Source: Allomuricauda sp. ARW1Y1 (GTDB lineage Bacteria; Bacteroidota; Bacteroidia; Flavobacteriales; Flavobacteriaceae). From it: DNA of 64,000 nt. Below the pieces are notes generated by a model that saw only the letters and a program-made list of their open reading frames with translations, did no database searches and had not been told where the DNA came from. Location: assembly GCF_013407935.1 (NCBI RefSeq), contig NZ_JACBZU010000002.1, positions 124,001-188,000 of the forward strand, in the 5' to 3' direction. The position numbers and the translations under genes were made by a program. Of the stretch, positions 9,852 through 22,170 are shown piece after piece (the first letter of the stretch is position 1; each line of letters opens with the position of its first letter).

Positions 9852-11024
9852 ATGGGTAAAGATAAGGTAGAAATTTTTGACACAACACTAAGGGATGGCG
9901 AACAGGTACCTGGCTGTAAACTAGATACCGAGCAAAAATTGATCATTGCCGACCGATTGGACGAACTCGGGGTTGATGTGATCGAAGCAGGGTTCCCCAT
10001 TTCCAGTCCCGGTGATTTCAAATCGGTGAACGAAATAGCCAAGTTGGTCAAAAATGCAAGGGTTTGTGGGCTTACCCGTGCGGTGAAAAAAGATATCGAA
10101 GTGGCTGCAGAGGCCATAAAAGATGCCAAAAGACCCAGAATCCATACCGGAATAGGAACTTCTGAATCACACATCAAGTATAAATTCAATTCTACACAGG
10201 ACAAAATCATCGAGCGAGCGGTTGAAGCTGTGGCCTATGCCAAAACTTTTGTGGAAGATGTTGAGTTTTATGCTGAGGACGCCGGCCGTACCGATAATGA
10301 ATTCTTGGCCCGCATTTGTGAAGCAGCCATAAAAGCAGGTGCCACCGTTCTCAACATTCCAGATACCACTGGCTACTGCCTTCCCGAAGAGTACGGTGCC
10401 AAAATGAAGTATTTGAAGGAAAATGTCAAAGGCATTGAAAAAGCTATCCTATCCTGTCACTGCCACAACGATCTAGGTTTGGCCACCGCCAACTCCATTG
10501 CAGGGGTCATCAACGGAGCCCGACAAATTGAGTGTACCATCAACGGTATCGGTGAACGTGCCGGAAATACCTCCCTCGAAGAAGTGGTGATGGTGATGCG
10601 ACAACACCCTCATTTAAATTTGGATACCGACATCAACAGTAAATTACTTTGGGATACGAGTACCATGGTTTCCCAAAAAATGGGAATGCCCGTACAGCCC
10701 AATAAAGCCATTGTAGGCTCCAATGCATTTGCGCACAGCTCGGGAATTCACCAAGACGGTGTAATCAAACGGAGGGAAACCTATGAAATCATCGACCCAA
10801 AAGATGTTGGGGTGAGTGAATCCTCCATTGTGCTGACCGCCCGTAGTGGTCGCGCAGCCTTAGCGTACAGAGCCAAAAAGGTAGGTTATGAGCTCACCAA
10901 ACTCCAATTGGACACGGTGTATGAAAACTTCTTGAAGTACGCCGATGTGAAAAAGGAAATTGTGGACGAGGATATCCACGAAATTGTGGAGACCAGCAAT
11001 ATCGGGATGAAAAGCCTGGCATAA
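9852..11024 (+). CDS. leuA: 2-isopropylmalate synthase, short form lacking the allosteric domain
   Basis: Condenses acetyl-CoA with 2-oxoisovalerate in leucine synthesis. The TIM barrel shows [11 protein letters not shown] (about 8-18), the metal-binding region [11 protein letters not shown] (about 199-209) and [14 protein letters not shown]; the linker subdomain has [11 protein letters not shown]. At 390 residues it stops where the family's C-terminal leucine-binding regulatory domain would begin (long forms are over 500), so feedback by leucine through that domain is not expected. It is followed after 14 bp by leuB. No leuC or leuD is between or next to them. Confidence 0.93.
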   Translation: MGKDKVEIFDTTLRDGEQVPGCKLDTEQKLIIADRLDELGVDVIEAGFPISSPGDFKSVNEIAKLVKNARVCGLTRAVKKDIEVAAEAIKDAKRPRIHTGIGTSESHIKYKFNSTQDKIIERAVEAVAYAKTFVEDVEFYAEDAGRTDNEFLARICEAAIKAGATVLNIPDTTGYCLPEEYGAKMKYLKENVKGIEKAILSCHCHNDLGLATANSIAGVINGARQIECTINGIGERAGNTSLEEVVMVMRQHPHLNLDTDINSKLLWDTSTMVSQKMGMPVQPNKAIVGSNAFAHSSGIHQDGVIKRRETYEIIDPKDVGVSESSIVLTARSGRAALAYRAKKVGYELTKLQLDTVYENFLKYADVKKEIVDEDIHEIVETSNIGMKSLA

Positions 11025-11038
11025 ATCACACTTTGTGT

Positions 11039-12157
11039 ATGACGTTTAAAATTGCATTGCTACCCGGTGATGGTGTAGGACCCGAGGTTCTGGCCCAAGC
11101 CGTGAAATGTTTGAAGGCCGTTGAGGAAACCTTTAATCAACATTTTGTTTTTAAGGAGGCTCCCGTAGGTGCCGTTGCCATCGACAAGAAAGGGGTTCCC
11201 CTACCCGATGCCACACTCCAGTTGTGCAAGGAATCGGATGCCGTGCTGTTCGGCGCCATTGGTGATCCAAAATATGACACTGATCCCGATGCCAAGGTTC
11301 GCCCAGAACAAGGTTTGCTGCAATTGAGAAAAGAATTGGGGCTTTTTGCGAATATCCGTCCGGTGATTTCCCATCCCACCTTATTGGACAAATCCCCTTT
11401 AAAAAGAAACATCATCGATGGAACTGATTTTGTAATCTATCGCGAGCTAACGGGTGGCATCTATTTTGGTGAGAAAAAATTGAATCCAGAAGGTACCAAA
11501 GCTTCGGACCTTTGCGAGTATACCGAAGAAGAAATAAGTCGTATCACCCACTTGGCATTTAAGGCCGCGAAGGGCCGTAAAAAGAAATTGACTCTTGTGG
11601 ACAAAGCCAATGTGCTGGAATCCTCCAGACTTTGGCGCAAAGTGGTCACCAAAATTGGGGAAAGCTACCCCGAAGTGGCCTTGGACTTTTTGTTTGTAGA
11701 CAATGCCGCTATGCAAATCATTCTCAATCCCAAACAGTTCGACGTTATTTTGACCGAGAACATGTTCGGAGACATCATTTCCGATGAGGGGAGTGTGATA
11801 GGTGGCTCCATTGGATTATTGGCTTCGGCCTCCATTGGAGAGGAAAGCGCCCTGTTTGAACCCATCCACGGTTCCTACCCGCAAGCCAAGGGCAAGGATA
11901 TTGCCAACCCGATAGCCTCTATCCTATCTGCATCCATGCTATTGGAGCATTTGGGACTTATCGAAGAGGCTTGGGCCGTAAAAAAAGCAGTGGACAAGTC
12001 ACTGAAAAAGGGAATCGTCACACCCGACTTGAATAAGGAAAGTCAATATGGAACCAATCATGTTGGGGACTTTATTGCCCACAATATTGTGGATATTGAG
12101 GACGACACCCTAATGAACGATGAGAACATCCATTTGGGGAAATCCACCATTATCTAG
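11039..12157 (+). CDS. leuB: 3-isopropylmalate dehydrogenase
   Basis: Oxidises and decarboxylates 3-isopropylmalate with NAD. I chose the ATG at 11039 (MTFKIALLPGDGVGPE), giving 372 residues; a TTG two codons upstream is less likely. Motifs are GDGVGPEV, RELTGGIYFGEKK, VDKANVLESSRLWRKV, ENMFGDIISDEGS and FEPIHGSYPQAKGKDIANP (substrate, metal and NAD sites). A short acidic tail follows the domain. The 14-bp spacing after leuA suggests one operon. Confidence 0.96.
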   Translation: MTFKIALLPGDGVGPEVLAQAVKCLKAVEETFNQHFVFKEAPVGAVAIDKKGVPLPDATLQLCKESDAVLFGAIGDPKYDTDPDAKVRPEQGLLQLRKELGLFANIRPVISHPTLLDKSPLKRNIIDGTDFVIYRELTGGIYFGEKKLNPEGTKASDLCEYTEEEISRITHLAFKAAKGRKKKLTLVDKANVLESSRLWRKVVTKIGESYPEVALDFLFVDNAAMQIILNPKQFDVILTENMFGDIISDEGSVIGGSIGLLASASIGEESALFEPIHGSYPQAKGKDIANPIASILSASMLLEHLGLIEEAWAVKKAVDKSLKKGIVTPDLNKESQYGTNHVGDFIAHNIVDIEDDTLMNDENIHLGKSTII

Positions 12158-12174
12158 TCCGTTTTCGTTGGATT

Positions 12175-13401
12175 TTACTCGGAGGTCAGTTCTTGGATCG
12201 TTTTATTGAACTCTTCTTTGAATTCGATAAACTTTTCACCCGTAGCAGGTCCATTGAAACCAGTATGAATCTTTCGGACCTCTCCGCTTTTATCAATGTA
12301 AATGGTGGTAGGATACGAAAGAATATGGTTCAGCATAGGTAGTTTTTCATTGGCCTTTTGCTTGTTGGACGTACCATATTGCGCCAAGAGTATTGGATAG
12401 GGAACATCTTCCCGCTCCTGTAAACGTTGGATACCCTCAAAAGCCTTTTCTTCGGTTTTGGCATACTCAAATGCCAGCCCAACAAGTTGCAGGTCCAAGT
12501 CGGGATTGTTTTTGACAAAATCCACATAAAATCGGGTCTCATCCAAGCAATTGGGGCACCACGTCCCCATTATCTGGACCAAAACCGCTTTGTCCTTGAA
12601 CATGGGGTCGTCCAGACCCACCATTTCCCCGTCCGAGTTTGGAAAGGTAAAATCGAATTTATCATAACCTTCCCTCAAATAGGTCAATTCATTGGAATCC
12701 GGTAGCTCGAAGGCCTCGTTTCTGGCCGCCATAAATTCTTCTACGGAATGATTCCCGGAGTAAAACTTCCCGTTGAGCGTGCTATCCGTAACCTCTGCCA
12801 AAAAAAGGAAGACATGGGAGCCATCAAAAGCTGAAAGCTTCATGCTATCTCCTGTCACCACGCCATCCAAATAGCGGTAATCCCCTGTCTTTGTCCTAAA
12901 AGTTCCTTTTAATCGATTGCCATTCTGCATAAAAATACCCTTGGCCGCATATTCATCTTCCGTATTTACATCAAAATAGGTCTCCCAAATTCCCGAGAGG
13001 TTTACGGCCGCATCTTCATTCACCGTAAAGCGGTCCTGCTTGCCATAGGTAGCCACAAAAGGCACCCTCCTTTCCTTGCTCTCCTCAATAAATTCGCCCG
13101 TAATCCGATCTGTAGTATAAGTACCTGTGATATGTCCTTCAAAAACGGGCATTCGAATATTGATGGAATCCCCATTGAAGGTAAATTCGTCAATGGTCAC
13201 TACCTCTTCAGCGTTGAAGGCTTGCATCACATAGTCACCTTCCTCATTTTGGGTAAGCGTAAACTCAAAAGGCAATTGTTGTGACTCGGATACTTCGATT
13301 TTGGCCAACCAATCGCCGGTTGCCAATTTGGGCGCCTCTTCTTTTTTGCACGAGGCACATAAAATCACAAGCCCTGCTAACGCTATCCCGATTCTGTTCA
13401 T
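12175..13401 (-). CDS. TlpA/ResA-type thioredoxin-fold lipoprotein
   Basis: A predicted periplasm-facing lipoprotein disulfide reductase. The chosen start, MNRIGIALAGLVILCASC, gives a signal peptide with lipobox LCASC and removes 17 unlikely residues. About 225 residues of beta-rich sequence precede a thioredoxin-like domain with the redox motif WCPNC at roughly 280 and the cis-proline region YPTTIYIDKSGEV near 375. Family members reduce disulfides or serve cytochrome maturation; the partner here is unknown. It stands alone between leuB (convergent) and pheT (divergent). Confidence 0.88.
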   Translation of the reverse strand: MNRIGIALAGLVILCASCKKEEAPKLATGDWLAKIEVSESQQLPFEFTLTQNEEGDYVMQAFNAEEVVTIDEFTFNGDSINIRMPVFEGHITGTYTTDRITGEFIEESKERRVPFVATYGKQDRFTVNEDAAVNLSGIWETYFDVNTEDEYAAKGIFMQNGNRLKGTFRTKTGDYRYLDGVVTGDSMKLSAFDGSHVFLFLAEVTDSTLNGKFYSGNHSVEEFMAARNEAFELPDSNELTYLREGYDKFDFTFPNSDGEMVGLDDPMFKDKAVLVQIMGTWCPNCLDETRFYVDFVKNNPDLDLQLVGLAFEYAKTEEKAFEGIQRLQEREDVPYPILLAQYGTSNKQKANEKLPMLNHILSYPTTIYIDKSGEVRKIHTGFNGPATGEKFIEFKEEFNKTIQELTSE

Positions 13402-13480
13402 AAATTGAAAGATTTTACCTAAATGTAGGAAATACATTTTAAAACTTACCATTTCCTAGGTTTTATGGTTAGTATTATCG

Positions 13481-13511
13481 TTGAATCTGTTCCCCTATTG
13501 TTATATATTTG
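13481..13511 (+). promoter_or_regulatory. Bacteroidota promoter of pheT
   Basis: TTG at 13481-13483, a 20-bp spacer, then TATATTTG at 13504-13511 give a full match to the -33/-7 consensus. The pheT ATG is at 13531, leaving a leader of about 12-15 nt. Confidence 0.75.
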
Positions 13512-13530
13512 TGCCCTCTAAAAATGGGGT

Positions 13531-15942
13531 ATGAAGATTTCTTATAACTGGTTGAAGCAATTTTTGCAAATTGATTGGGATGCTCAAAAAACAGGTGAAC
13601 TTTTAACAGATCTGGGTCTGGAAGTTGAAGGCATCACCCAATTTGAATCAGTTAAAGGCGGTTTAAAGGGAATCGTAGTGGGCCACGTGCTTACTTGCGA
13701 GTCCCACCCTAATGCAGACCGCCTCAAGTTGACCACAGTGGATATTGGACAGGAAGCTCCGGTACAGATTGTTTGTGGGGCACCCAATGTGGCCGCTGGA
13801 CAAAAAGTTCCTGTGGCAACCGTTGGCACTACCCTTTATACCAAAGAAGGCGAGGCTTGGGTAATCAAGAAAGGTAAAATCCGAGGAGAAGTGAGCCAGG
13901 GCATGATCTGTGCCGAAGATGAAATCGGTTTGGGCGAAAGCCATGACGGAATTATGGTTCTCAACGAGGAGCTGGTTCCAGGTACACCTTGCGCCAAAGT
14001 GTTCGATATTGAAAACGACGAGGTTTTTGAAATTGGCCTCACCCCCAACCGTGCCGATGCCATGAGCCATTTTGGCGTGGCCCGTGACCTAAAGGCAGGT
14101 CTCGAACAAAAAGAAATACAAAAGGAACTGGTTACCCCTTCGGTGAGTAATTTTTCCATTGACAACCGTTCCCTAAAAGTGGATGTGGAAGTCATGGAGA
14201 GCGATTTGGCTCCAAGATATTGCGGGGTTACCATCAACAATCTTGTTGTGCAGGATTCTCCCGATTGGTTAAAAAACAGGTTAAAAGCCATTGGCTTGGC
14301 ACCGATAAACAATGTGGTGGACGTAACCAACTATGTGCTACACGAACTGGGGCAGCCCTTGCATGCTTTTGACGCATCCAAAATAAAAGGCAACAAGGTA
14401 GATGTAAAAACATTGCCCTCGGGCACCAAATTCACTACGTTGGACCAAGTGGAGCGCGAGCTTCATGAAGACGACCTTATGATATGTGACGCTGAAAAAC
14501 CCATGTGCATTGCTGGAGTTTTTGGTGGAATTCACTCCGGGGTCACCGAGCACACGACGTCCATTTTCTTGGAAAGTGCCTATTTTGACCCAGTTTCCAT
14601 TAGGAAAACGGCCAAAAGACACGGTTTGAATACGGATGCTTCCTTCCGATTTGAAAGGGGCATCGATATCAATTTAACCAAATACGCCCTAAAAAGAGCT
14701 GCGCTGCTGATCAGGGAAATTGCCGGTGGCTACATCACTTCCGAAATTGTTGACCTGTTCCCCAAAAAGCCGCAAGAAAGGCAAGTATTTCTGACCTTTA
14801 ATAAAATCAACTCCTTGATCGGACAGGAAATCCCGAGGGATACCATAAAATCCATCCTATCGTCTTTGGAGATACGAATCAACAACGTAACGGAATCAGG
14901 CCTTGGACTGACCATCCCTACCTACCGGGTAGATGTGACCCGTGAAGTGGATGTCATCGAGGAAATCTTGCGTGTGTATGGTTACAACAATATCGATTTC
15001 AAGGAAAAACTAAATGCGAGTATTGCCAAAACCTCCCGTTTTGAAAATTACCGTATCCAAGATGTGGTCGGAAACCTACTGGCCTCCAAAGGTTTCTATG
15101 AAATTATGACCAATAGTTTGGTTGCGAACACCATGAGTTCGGAAGAAGATGGTGCCGTTCAAATGCTGAACCCTTTGAGTTCCGATTTATCCGTGCTGCG
15201 TACGTCCATGTTGCATTCCGGGCTTCAAACGGTGAGCTATAACCACAACCGTCAAAAAACGGACCTCAAATTGTTCGAGTTCGGAAAAACCTACCACAAA
15301 GTGGATGGGTCGTACCAAGAAAACCAACACTTGGCATTGTTCGTTTCTGGTGATCGAACACAAAGTAGCTGGGCGGTCGCTCCGAAAAAATCCGAATTCT
15401 TCTATTTGAAAGGTATCGTCGAAAATGTTTTTGAACGTTTGGGCGTAAGGGATTTGGACACTCAGCCATTGGGCAATGCTGATTTTTCGGAGGGCATCTC
15501 CTACACCAAAAATGATACGGTCTTGGTTTCCCTTGGTTTGGTAAGCAGAGCTGCGCTGAAGCAGTTTGACATCAAACAGGAAGTATTTTATGCTGATTTG
15601 AATTGGGATGCACTATTAAAATTGGTAAGTACCCAAAATGTAGTCTTCAAGGAAATACCAAAATTCCCCGAGGTAACCCGTGATTTTGCCTTATTGCTGG
15701 ATGAGTCGGTTTCTTTCCAAAAAGTATATGACATCGCTTGGAAGACAGAAAGAAAGCTACTTAAAAAAGTGAATCTGTTTGATGTGTATACTGGAAACAA
15801 CCTTCCAGAAGGCAAGAAATCCTATGCGGTAAGCTTCACGCTCATGGACGAAAAGAAGACGCTTACTGACAAACAAATCGATAAGATTATGGGCAAACTA
15901 TTGGCCCAATATCAAAAGGAGTTGGGAGCGGAACTTCGTTAA
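13531..15942 (+). CDS. pheT: Phenylalanine--tRNA ligase beta subunit
   Basis: Charges tRNA-Phe together with PheS, which is not in this window. The 803 residues show the full architecture: an OB-fold tRNA-binding domain near 40-150 (VGHVLTCESHPNADRLKL), B3/B4 editing region, B5 domain, the catalytic-like core (TNSLVAN, LNPLSSDLSVLRTSML) and a C-terminal anticodon-binding FDX-ACB domain (FPEVTRDFALLLDE). The stop is directly followed by the stop of the convergent fasciclin gene. Confidence 0.97.
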   Translation: MKISYNWLKQFLQIDWDAQKTGELLTDLGLEVEGITQFESVKGGLKGIVVGHVLTCESHPNADRLKLTTVDIGQEAPVQIVCGAPNVAAGQKVPVATVGTTLYTKEGEAWVIKKGKIRGEVSQGMICAEDEIGLGESHDGIMVLNEELVPGTPCAKVFDIENDEVFEIGLTPNRADAMSHFGVARDLKAGLEQKEIQKELVTPSVSNFSIDNRSLKVDVEVMESDLAPRYCGVTINNLVVQDSPDWLKNRLKAIGLAPINNVVDVTNYVLHELGQPLHAFDASKIKGNKVDVKTLPSGTKFTTLDQVERELHEDDLMICDAEKPMCIAGVFGGIHSGVTEHTTSIFLESAYFDPVSIRKTAKRHGLNTDASFRFERGIDINLTKYALKRAALLIREIAGGYITSEIVDLFPKKPQERQVFLTFNKINSLIGQEIPRDTIKSILSSLEIRINNVTESGLGLTIPTYRVDVTREVDVIEEILRVYGYNNIDFKEKLNASIAKTSRFENYRIQDVVGNLLASKGFYEIMTNSLVANTMSSEEDGAVQMLNPLSSDLSVLRTSMLHSGLQTVSYNHNRQKTDLKLFEFGKTYHKVDGSYQENQHLALFVSGDRTQSSWAVAPKKSEFFYLKGIVENVFERLGVRDLDTQPLGNADFSEGISYTKNDTVLVSLGLVSRAALKQFDIKQEVFYADLNWDALLKLVSTQNVVFKEIPKFPEVTRDFALLLDESVSFQKVYDIAWKTERKLLKKVNLFDVYTGNNLPEGKKSYAVSFTLMDEKKTLTDKQIDKIMGKLLAQYQKELGAELR

Positions 15943-16470
15943 TTACATTTGGGCAGGGAGAATCACGCTGTCGATTTCGTGAACCACACCCTCATTTTCC
16001 AGGTTAAGGTCAGCGGCAGTGATTCGTGCCGTATTGCCAACAGGATCGGTCAATACGATGTCATAGCCATCCAAATGGGCTGTCAATTTTTTGCCTTGAA
16101 CCGTTGTGAAAGTTGCGACGCCATTTCCTCTTCCGATGGCCCGGAGCATGCGGGACGCAGTTAATTGTCCTGCAACAATATGGTAAGATAGCAGTGATTT
16201 TAATGCTCTCTTGTCCTCCGCATTGATCATTTCCGACATTTTTTGACTAGAAAACTTCTCAAAAGCCGCATCTGAAGGTGCAAAAATGGTGAAGGGCCCC
16301 GATTTCTGGAGCAAGGCTCCCAACTCTGTGGCATTTACCGCACTCAATAAAATGGTGTGATTTCCCAACCTACTGGCATACGAAAGTGCATTGGAAGTGC
16401 TTTGGGCTGAAGCAATTAGCGAAAAAACAAAACAGACGATACAAAGAAACTTCGTTGCGGGGGCACTCAT
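15943..16470 (-). CDS. Secreted fasciclin (FAS1) domain protein
   Basis: The 175 residues comprise a signal peptide (hydrophobic CIVCFVFSLIASAQ) and one FAS1 domain of about 135 residues. FAS1 hallmarks are GPFTIFAPSDAAFEKF in the first half and YHIVAGQLTASRML followed by DLNLENEGVVHEIDSVILP at the end. Such proteins act in cell-surface adhesion or matrix binding; the ligand is unknown. It abuts the pheT stop with no spacer. Confidence 0.92.
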   Translation of the reverse strand: MSAPATKFLCIVCFVFSLIASAQSTSNALSYASRLGNHTILLSAVNATELGALLQKSGPFTIFAPSDAAFEKFSSQKMSEMINAEDKRALKSLLSYHIVAGQLTASRMLRAIGRGNGVATFTTVQGKKLTAHLDGYDIVLTDPVGNTARITAADLNLENEGVVHEIDSVILPAQM

Positions 16471-16619
16471 AAGGTTGGTTAAATTTTAGGGCTTGAACGA
16501 TTTAGTATGCTTTTACGATTAACTACCAAAAACGTCGATAAGATACACCTTTTTTATTGACATCTGTGAGTTTTTATGGGTCTCAAAATCCATTTAACAA
16601 AAACTTAACATCGGATTAT

Positions 16620-16660
16620 ATGACAATTGTCAGTATCGAAAATTCAATTCCTTAAATTTG
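16620..16660 (+). promoter_or_regulatory. Promoter with overlapping TGACAATTGTCA palindrome
   Basis: TAAATTTG (16653-16660) is a full -7 match, 25 bp before the ATG at 16685. TTG at 16627-16629 could serve as -33 with a long 23-bp spacer. That TTG lies inside the 12-bp palindrome TGACAATTGTCA, so a repressor bound there would block the promoter. The arms share TGACA/TGTCA with the dnaK dyad. Confidence 0.5.
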
Positions 16661-16684
16661 AGTAGATTACTAAAAAAAAGCTGC

Positions 16685-19077
<2,393 letters not shown>

Positions 19078-19166
19078 CTAATTTAAAACGGCATATTTGA
19101 ACGATGGAAAAATACCGTTTAACAACATTTAACGACCCCTTAACAAGTTAGGCTTCTTGGGTTGCT

Positions 19167-19174
19167 TACATTTG
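19167..19174 (+). promoter_or_regulatory. Bacteroidota -7 box for the TlpA-like lipoprotein gene
   Basis: TACATTTG matches TAnnTTTG and lies 26 bp before the ATG at 19201. This supports that start over the in-frame codon at 19162, which would precede the transcript. Confidence 0.5.
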
Positions 19175-19200
19175 AAAGTCAATTGAATGGTCCCCTATAT

Positions 19201-20589
19201 ATGGTAAGATTTTTACTCGGCCTCACCTTGGTAGCTTCTATCGTATCGTGTTCTGATGCCCCAGAAAACGGTTCTACAGTTTTTTTCGGTGGCGAAATCG
19301 TGAATCCAACCAGTAATTACGTGGTGCTGTACCACAACGATTCTTATGTGGACTCCGTACAATTGGACGATAAAAACCACTTTTTGTTCCAACTGGACAG
19401 CATTGAAGAAGGACTTTACCATTTTGACCATAGCCCCGAACTACAATATGTTTACCTTTCCGAAGGGGACAGCCTTTTGGCCCGTTTGAATACCGTCGAG
19501 TTTGACGAATCACTGGTATATTCCGGTACAGGAAGTGAAATCAACAACTTTTTGATAGAGATTTTCCTTGCGATTGAGGAAGAAGAGCCGTTGATCAATG
19601 AATATTTCAACCTAGACCCTGAAACGTTTAGCGAAAAAATAGATTCCCTACATACGGTCAAAGTGGCTTTGCTGAACGAATTGAATGCAGACAACGAGTT
19701 TACCCCAAGGGCACTGGCCATGGCAGAGGCTTCGATTGACTACAACACTTATATCAACAAGGAAAAATATCCGTTTTACCATAAAAAAGGAACTGGCGAA
19801 GAAACCATCCACGAACTTCCCGAAGAATTTTATAGGTATCGCACAAACATTGATCTGAACAATAAGGACCTCACCTACTTTAGGCCTTATTTCGATTTTA
19901 TGAAGTGGCATTTTGGCAATGTGGCTTACATGACCTGCTTGGAAGATTGCTCCAACAATAAAAAACCGGTGAGCGACCGCCTACACTTTAATAAGCACAA
20001 GCTTGCTTTGGTGGACAGTATTGTGAAGCAACCTGAGTTAAGGGACATTCTTTTCAGGAACATTGCGATGGATTATCTGCTTCGCGAGCACACACCCAGT
20101 GAAGAGGCCACCGTTTTTATTGAAAAGTTCAAATCACTTTCCACCAATAACGAACACCAAGAGGAAATCGATTTGCTGTACAATGGCATCAAAAACCTCC
20201 AACCCAATACCACAGTCCCTGATATTGCTGTAAAGGACATCAACAATGAGGCGATTTCCCTAAAAACATTGGCCAACGATAAAAAGAACACCGTATTTTA
20301 TTTTTGGACTGCCGACCAAAAGAAGCATTTTATCAATGTGAACACACACATTACTTCTTTGGAGAAAAAATATCCGCATTACAATTTTGTGGGCATCAAC
20401 CTTAGGACCAACTTTGCGCAGTGGAAACAGCTTATGGACGAGTACAAACTCGATGCGGGCAAGCATTACCATGGCGATAATTTCAAGGATTTGCAAATGG
20501 CCATGATTATTGATGGTCTCAACAAATGCGTGATTGCCAAGGACACTTTGGTGGTCGATGGTTTTGCCAATCTCTACACTTCACTATAA
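19201..20589 (+). CDS. TlpA-like lipoprotein without the CxxC motif
   Basis: The chosen ATG gives MVRFLLGLTLVASIVSC, a lipoprotein signal with lipobox SIVSC, and 462 residues. The N-terminal third is beta-rich, as in thiol-disulfide oxidoreductases of Bacteroidota that carry a DUF4369-like domain. The last 140 residues have the thioredoxin-like order (VPDIAVKDINNEAISLKTL, then KNTVFYFWTADQKKH), but the place of WCxxC reads TADQ, so no redox cysteine pair exists. It may bind or sense rather than reduce. It diverges from the ABC-F gene. Confidence 0.8.
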   Translation: MVRFLLGLTLVASIVSCSDAPENGSTVFFGGEIVNPTSNYVVLYHNDSYVDSVQLDDKNHFLFQLDSIEEGLYHFDHSPELQYVYLSEGDSLLARLNTVEFDESLVYSGTGSEINNFLIEIFLAIEEEEPLINEYFNLDPETFSEKIDSLHTVKVALLNELNADNEFTPRALAMAEASIDYNTYINKEKYPFYHKKGTGEETIHELPEEFYRYRTNIDLNNKDLTYFRPYFDFMKWHFGNVAYMTCLEDCSNNKKPVSDRLHFNKHKLALVDSIVKQPELRDILFRNIAMDYLLREHTPSEEATVFIEKFKSLSTNNEHQEEIDLLYNGIKNLQPNTTVPDIAVKDINNEAISLKTLANDKKNTVFYFWTADQKKHFINVNTHITSLEKKYPHYNFVGINLRTNFAQWKQLMDEYKLDAGKHYHGDNFKDLQMAMIIDGLNKCVIAKDTLVVDGFANLYTSL

Positions 20590-20591
20590 AT

Positions 20592-20619
20592 AAAAAAGCC
20601 CCGAACTTTCATTCAGGGC
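20592..20619 (-). terminator. Terminator of the transaldolase gene
   Basis: On the minus strand GCCCTGAA and TTCGGGGC (complements of 612-619 and 598-605 past 20000) pair with one G-T wobble around a 6-nt loop. The run of six T residues from 20592-20597 follows. Confidence 0.7.
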
Positions 20620-20644
20620 CATTCAATCTTTTGGACTCTCCCAA

Positions 20645-21301
20645 CTAGGAGTTTCCTTTTTTGTAATCTTCCAAGAATTTGGCCAAGCCAATATCGGTCA
20701 ATGGGTGTTTCAATAATCCATCGATAGACGACAAAGGACCTGTCATCACATCGGCACCAAGTTTTGCACAATCGATCACATGCATGGTGTGACGGATGGA
20801 TGCGGCCAATATTTGGGTCTCAAAACCGTAGTTGTCATAAATCAAACGGATTTCGGCAATCAAATTAAGGCCGTCGGTAGAAATATCGTCCAATCGTCCC
20901 AAGAAAGGGGATACATAGGTAGCTCCAGCCTTAGCGGCCAATAACGCCTGCCCTGGGGAGAATACCAAAGTGCAATTGGTACGGATACCCTTATCCGAAA
21001 AATATTTTAATGCCTTTACCCCATCCTTGATCATGGGTACTTTCACTACAATCTGTTCGTGCAGCTCGGCCAACTCCTCACCTTCTTTTATGATTTCCTT
21101 AAACTCCGTGGCCACTACCTCGGCAGAAACATCACCATCCACAATGTTGCAAATGTCCACGTAATGTTTCAAAATATTATCCTTTCCGGTGATGCCTTCC
21201 TTCGCCATTAGGGAAGGGTTGGTGGTCACACCGTCCAAAACACCGAGTTCTTGGGCTTCCTTAATTTGGTCAAGATTGGCAGTATCAATAAAAAACTTCA
21301 T
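20645..21301 (-). CDS. fsa: Small transaldolase / fructose-6-phosphate aldolase family enzyme
   Basis: A class I aldolase of 218 residues, as in the TalC/FSA family. The opening [16 protein letters not shown] and [13 protein letters not shown] are family signatures. The Schiff-base lysine is in [11 protein letters not shown] (about 84), followed by [20 protein letters not shown] and [11 protein letters not shown]. Most Bacteroidota members are likely transaldolases of the pentose phosphate pathway; the aldolase alternative cannot be excluded by sequence. It follows the SDR gene by 38 bp on the same strand. Confidence 0.92.
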   Translation of the reverse strand: MKFFIDTANLDQIKEAQELGVLDGVTTNPSLMAKEGITGKDNILKHYVDICNIVDGDVSAEVVATEFKEIIKEGEELAELHEQIVVKVPMIKDGVKALKYFSDKGIRTNCTLVFSPGQALLAAKAGATYVSPFLGRLDDISTDGLNLIAEIRLIYDNYGFETQILAASIRHTMHVIDCAKLGADVMTGPLSSIDGLLKHPLTDIGLAKFLEDYKKGNS

Positions 21302-21339
21302 TTCTTACTATTTATAATTGGTTCACAAATCCCCTAAAA

Positions 21340-22149
21340 TTACAACTTATAATGGTCGAGGAGTAATTTTTCGTAGACTTTGTCGGGTAAAATCTTTTTT
21401 AACCTAAGGGAGAATTTTTGTAAAAATGCGCCTACGGGGTTGTGTATCTTCGGCTTTTTCTGGTTGATGATCTTGTACACGGCCTCCGCTACCTGTATTG
21501 GGTCTCCCCCACTGTCCACATCCGCATTGATGGCGTTTAGGGTCTGTTGGTATTTTTCTTGGTAGGCAGAGCCTTCGATAACCGGTGCATGGTACCTGCC
21601 CGATGCAATATTGGTAGCAAAATCACCGGGAGCCACATTGGTAATGGTCACGTTAAAATCCTTGGTTTCCATGCGTAGGGCCTCGGTAAGGATGCCCAAC
21701 GCACCTTTGGTGGCGGAGTAGAATCCTCGATAGGGCAATCCCATGTAACCCGCAATGGAGGTGATGTTGATAATAGCCCCGCCGCCCTGCTTGCGCATTT
21801 GCGGCAAAACGGCCTTCATTACATGCACGGGACCATGAAAATTGGTGTCGAACACGCGCAAAATCTCTTCGTGGGGGGTTTCTTCGATGGGTCCGGTAAT
21901 GCCAACCCCAGCGTTGTTTATCAAAACATCCAATCTATTCTCTTTGGAAATGACATTGGAAACGGCCTTTTGGATGCTTTCCACATCCGTTACATCCAAT
22001 TGAACCAGTTCAAAAGCCTTAAAATCGGGATAGTTTTTTGGATTGCGCGTAGTACCGTAAACCGTAAACCCTTTTTGGACCAAGTAGGTCCCGATGGATT
22101 TACCAATACCTGAAGAACCGCCGGTGATCAGTACAACTTTTTTATCCAT
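21340..22149 (-). CDS. Short-chain dehydrogenase/reductase (SDR)
   Basis: An NAD(P)-dependent oxidoreductase of 269 residues starting MDKKVVLITGGSSGIG. The cofactor motif TGGSSGIGKSIG lies at about 8-19, the structural NNAGVG near 87, a serine in INITSIAGYMG near 139, and the catalytic YSATK near 157. The substrate is unknown; the overall pattern resembles SDRs annotated as acting on steroids or retinol, which says little here. It starts 22 bp after the ffs RNA gene on the same strand and is followed by fsa. Confidence 0.93.
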   Translation of the reverse strand: MDKKVVLITGGSSGIGKSIGTYLVQKGFTVYGTTRNPKNYPDFKAFELVQLDVTDVESIQKAVSNVISKENRLDVLINNAGVGITGPIEETPHEEILRVFDTNFHGPVHVMKAVLPQMRKQGGGAIINITSIAGYMGLPYRGFYSATKGALGILTEALRMETKDFNVTITNVAPGDFATNIASGRYHAPVIEGSAYQEKYQQTLNAINADVDSGGDPIQVAEAVYKIINQKKPKIHNPVGAFLQKFSLRLKKILPDKVYEKLLLDHYKL

Positions 22150-22170
22150 GATCAGCTGATTTTTGGGTAC

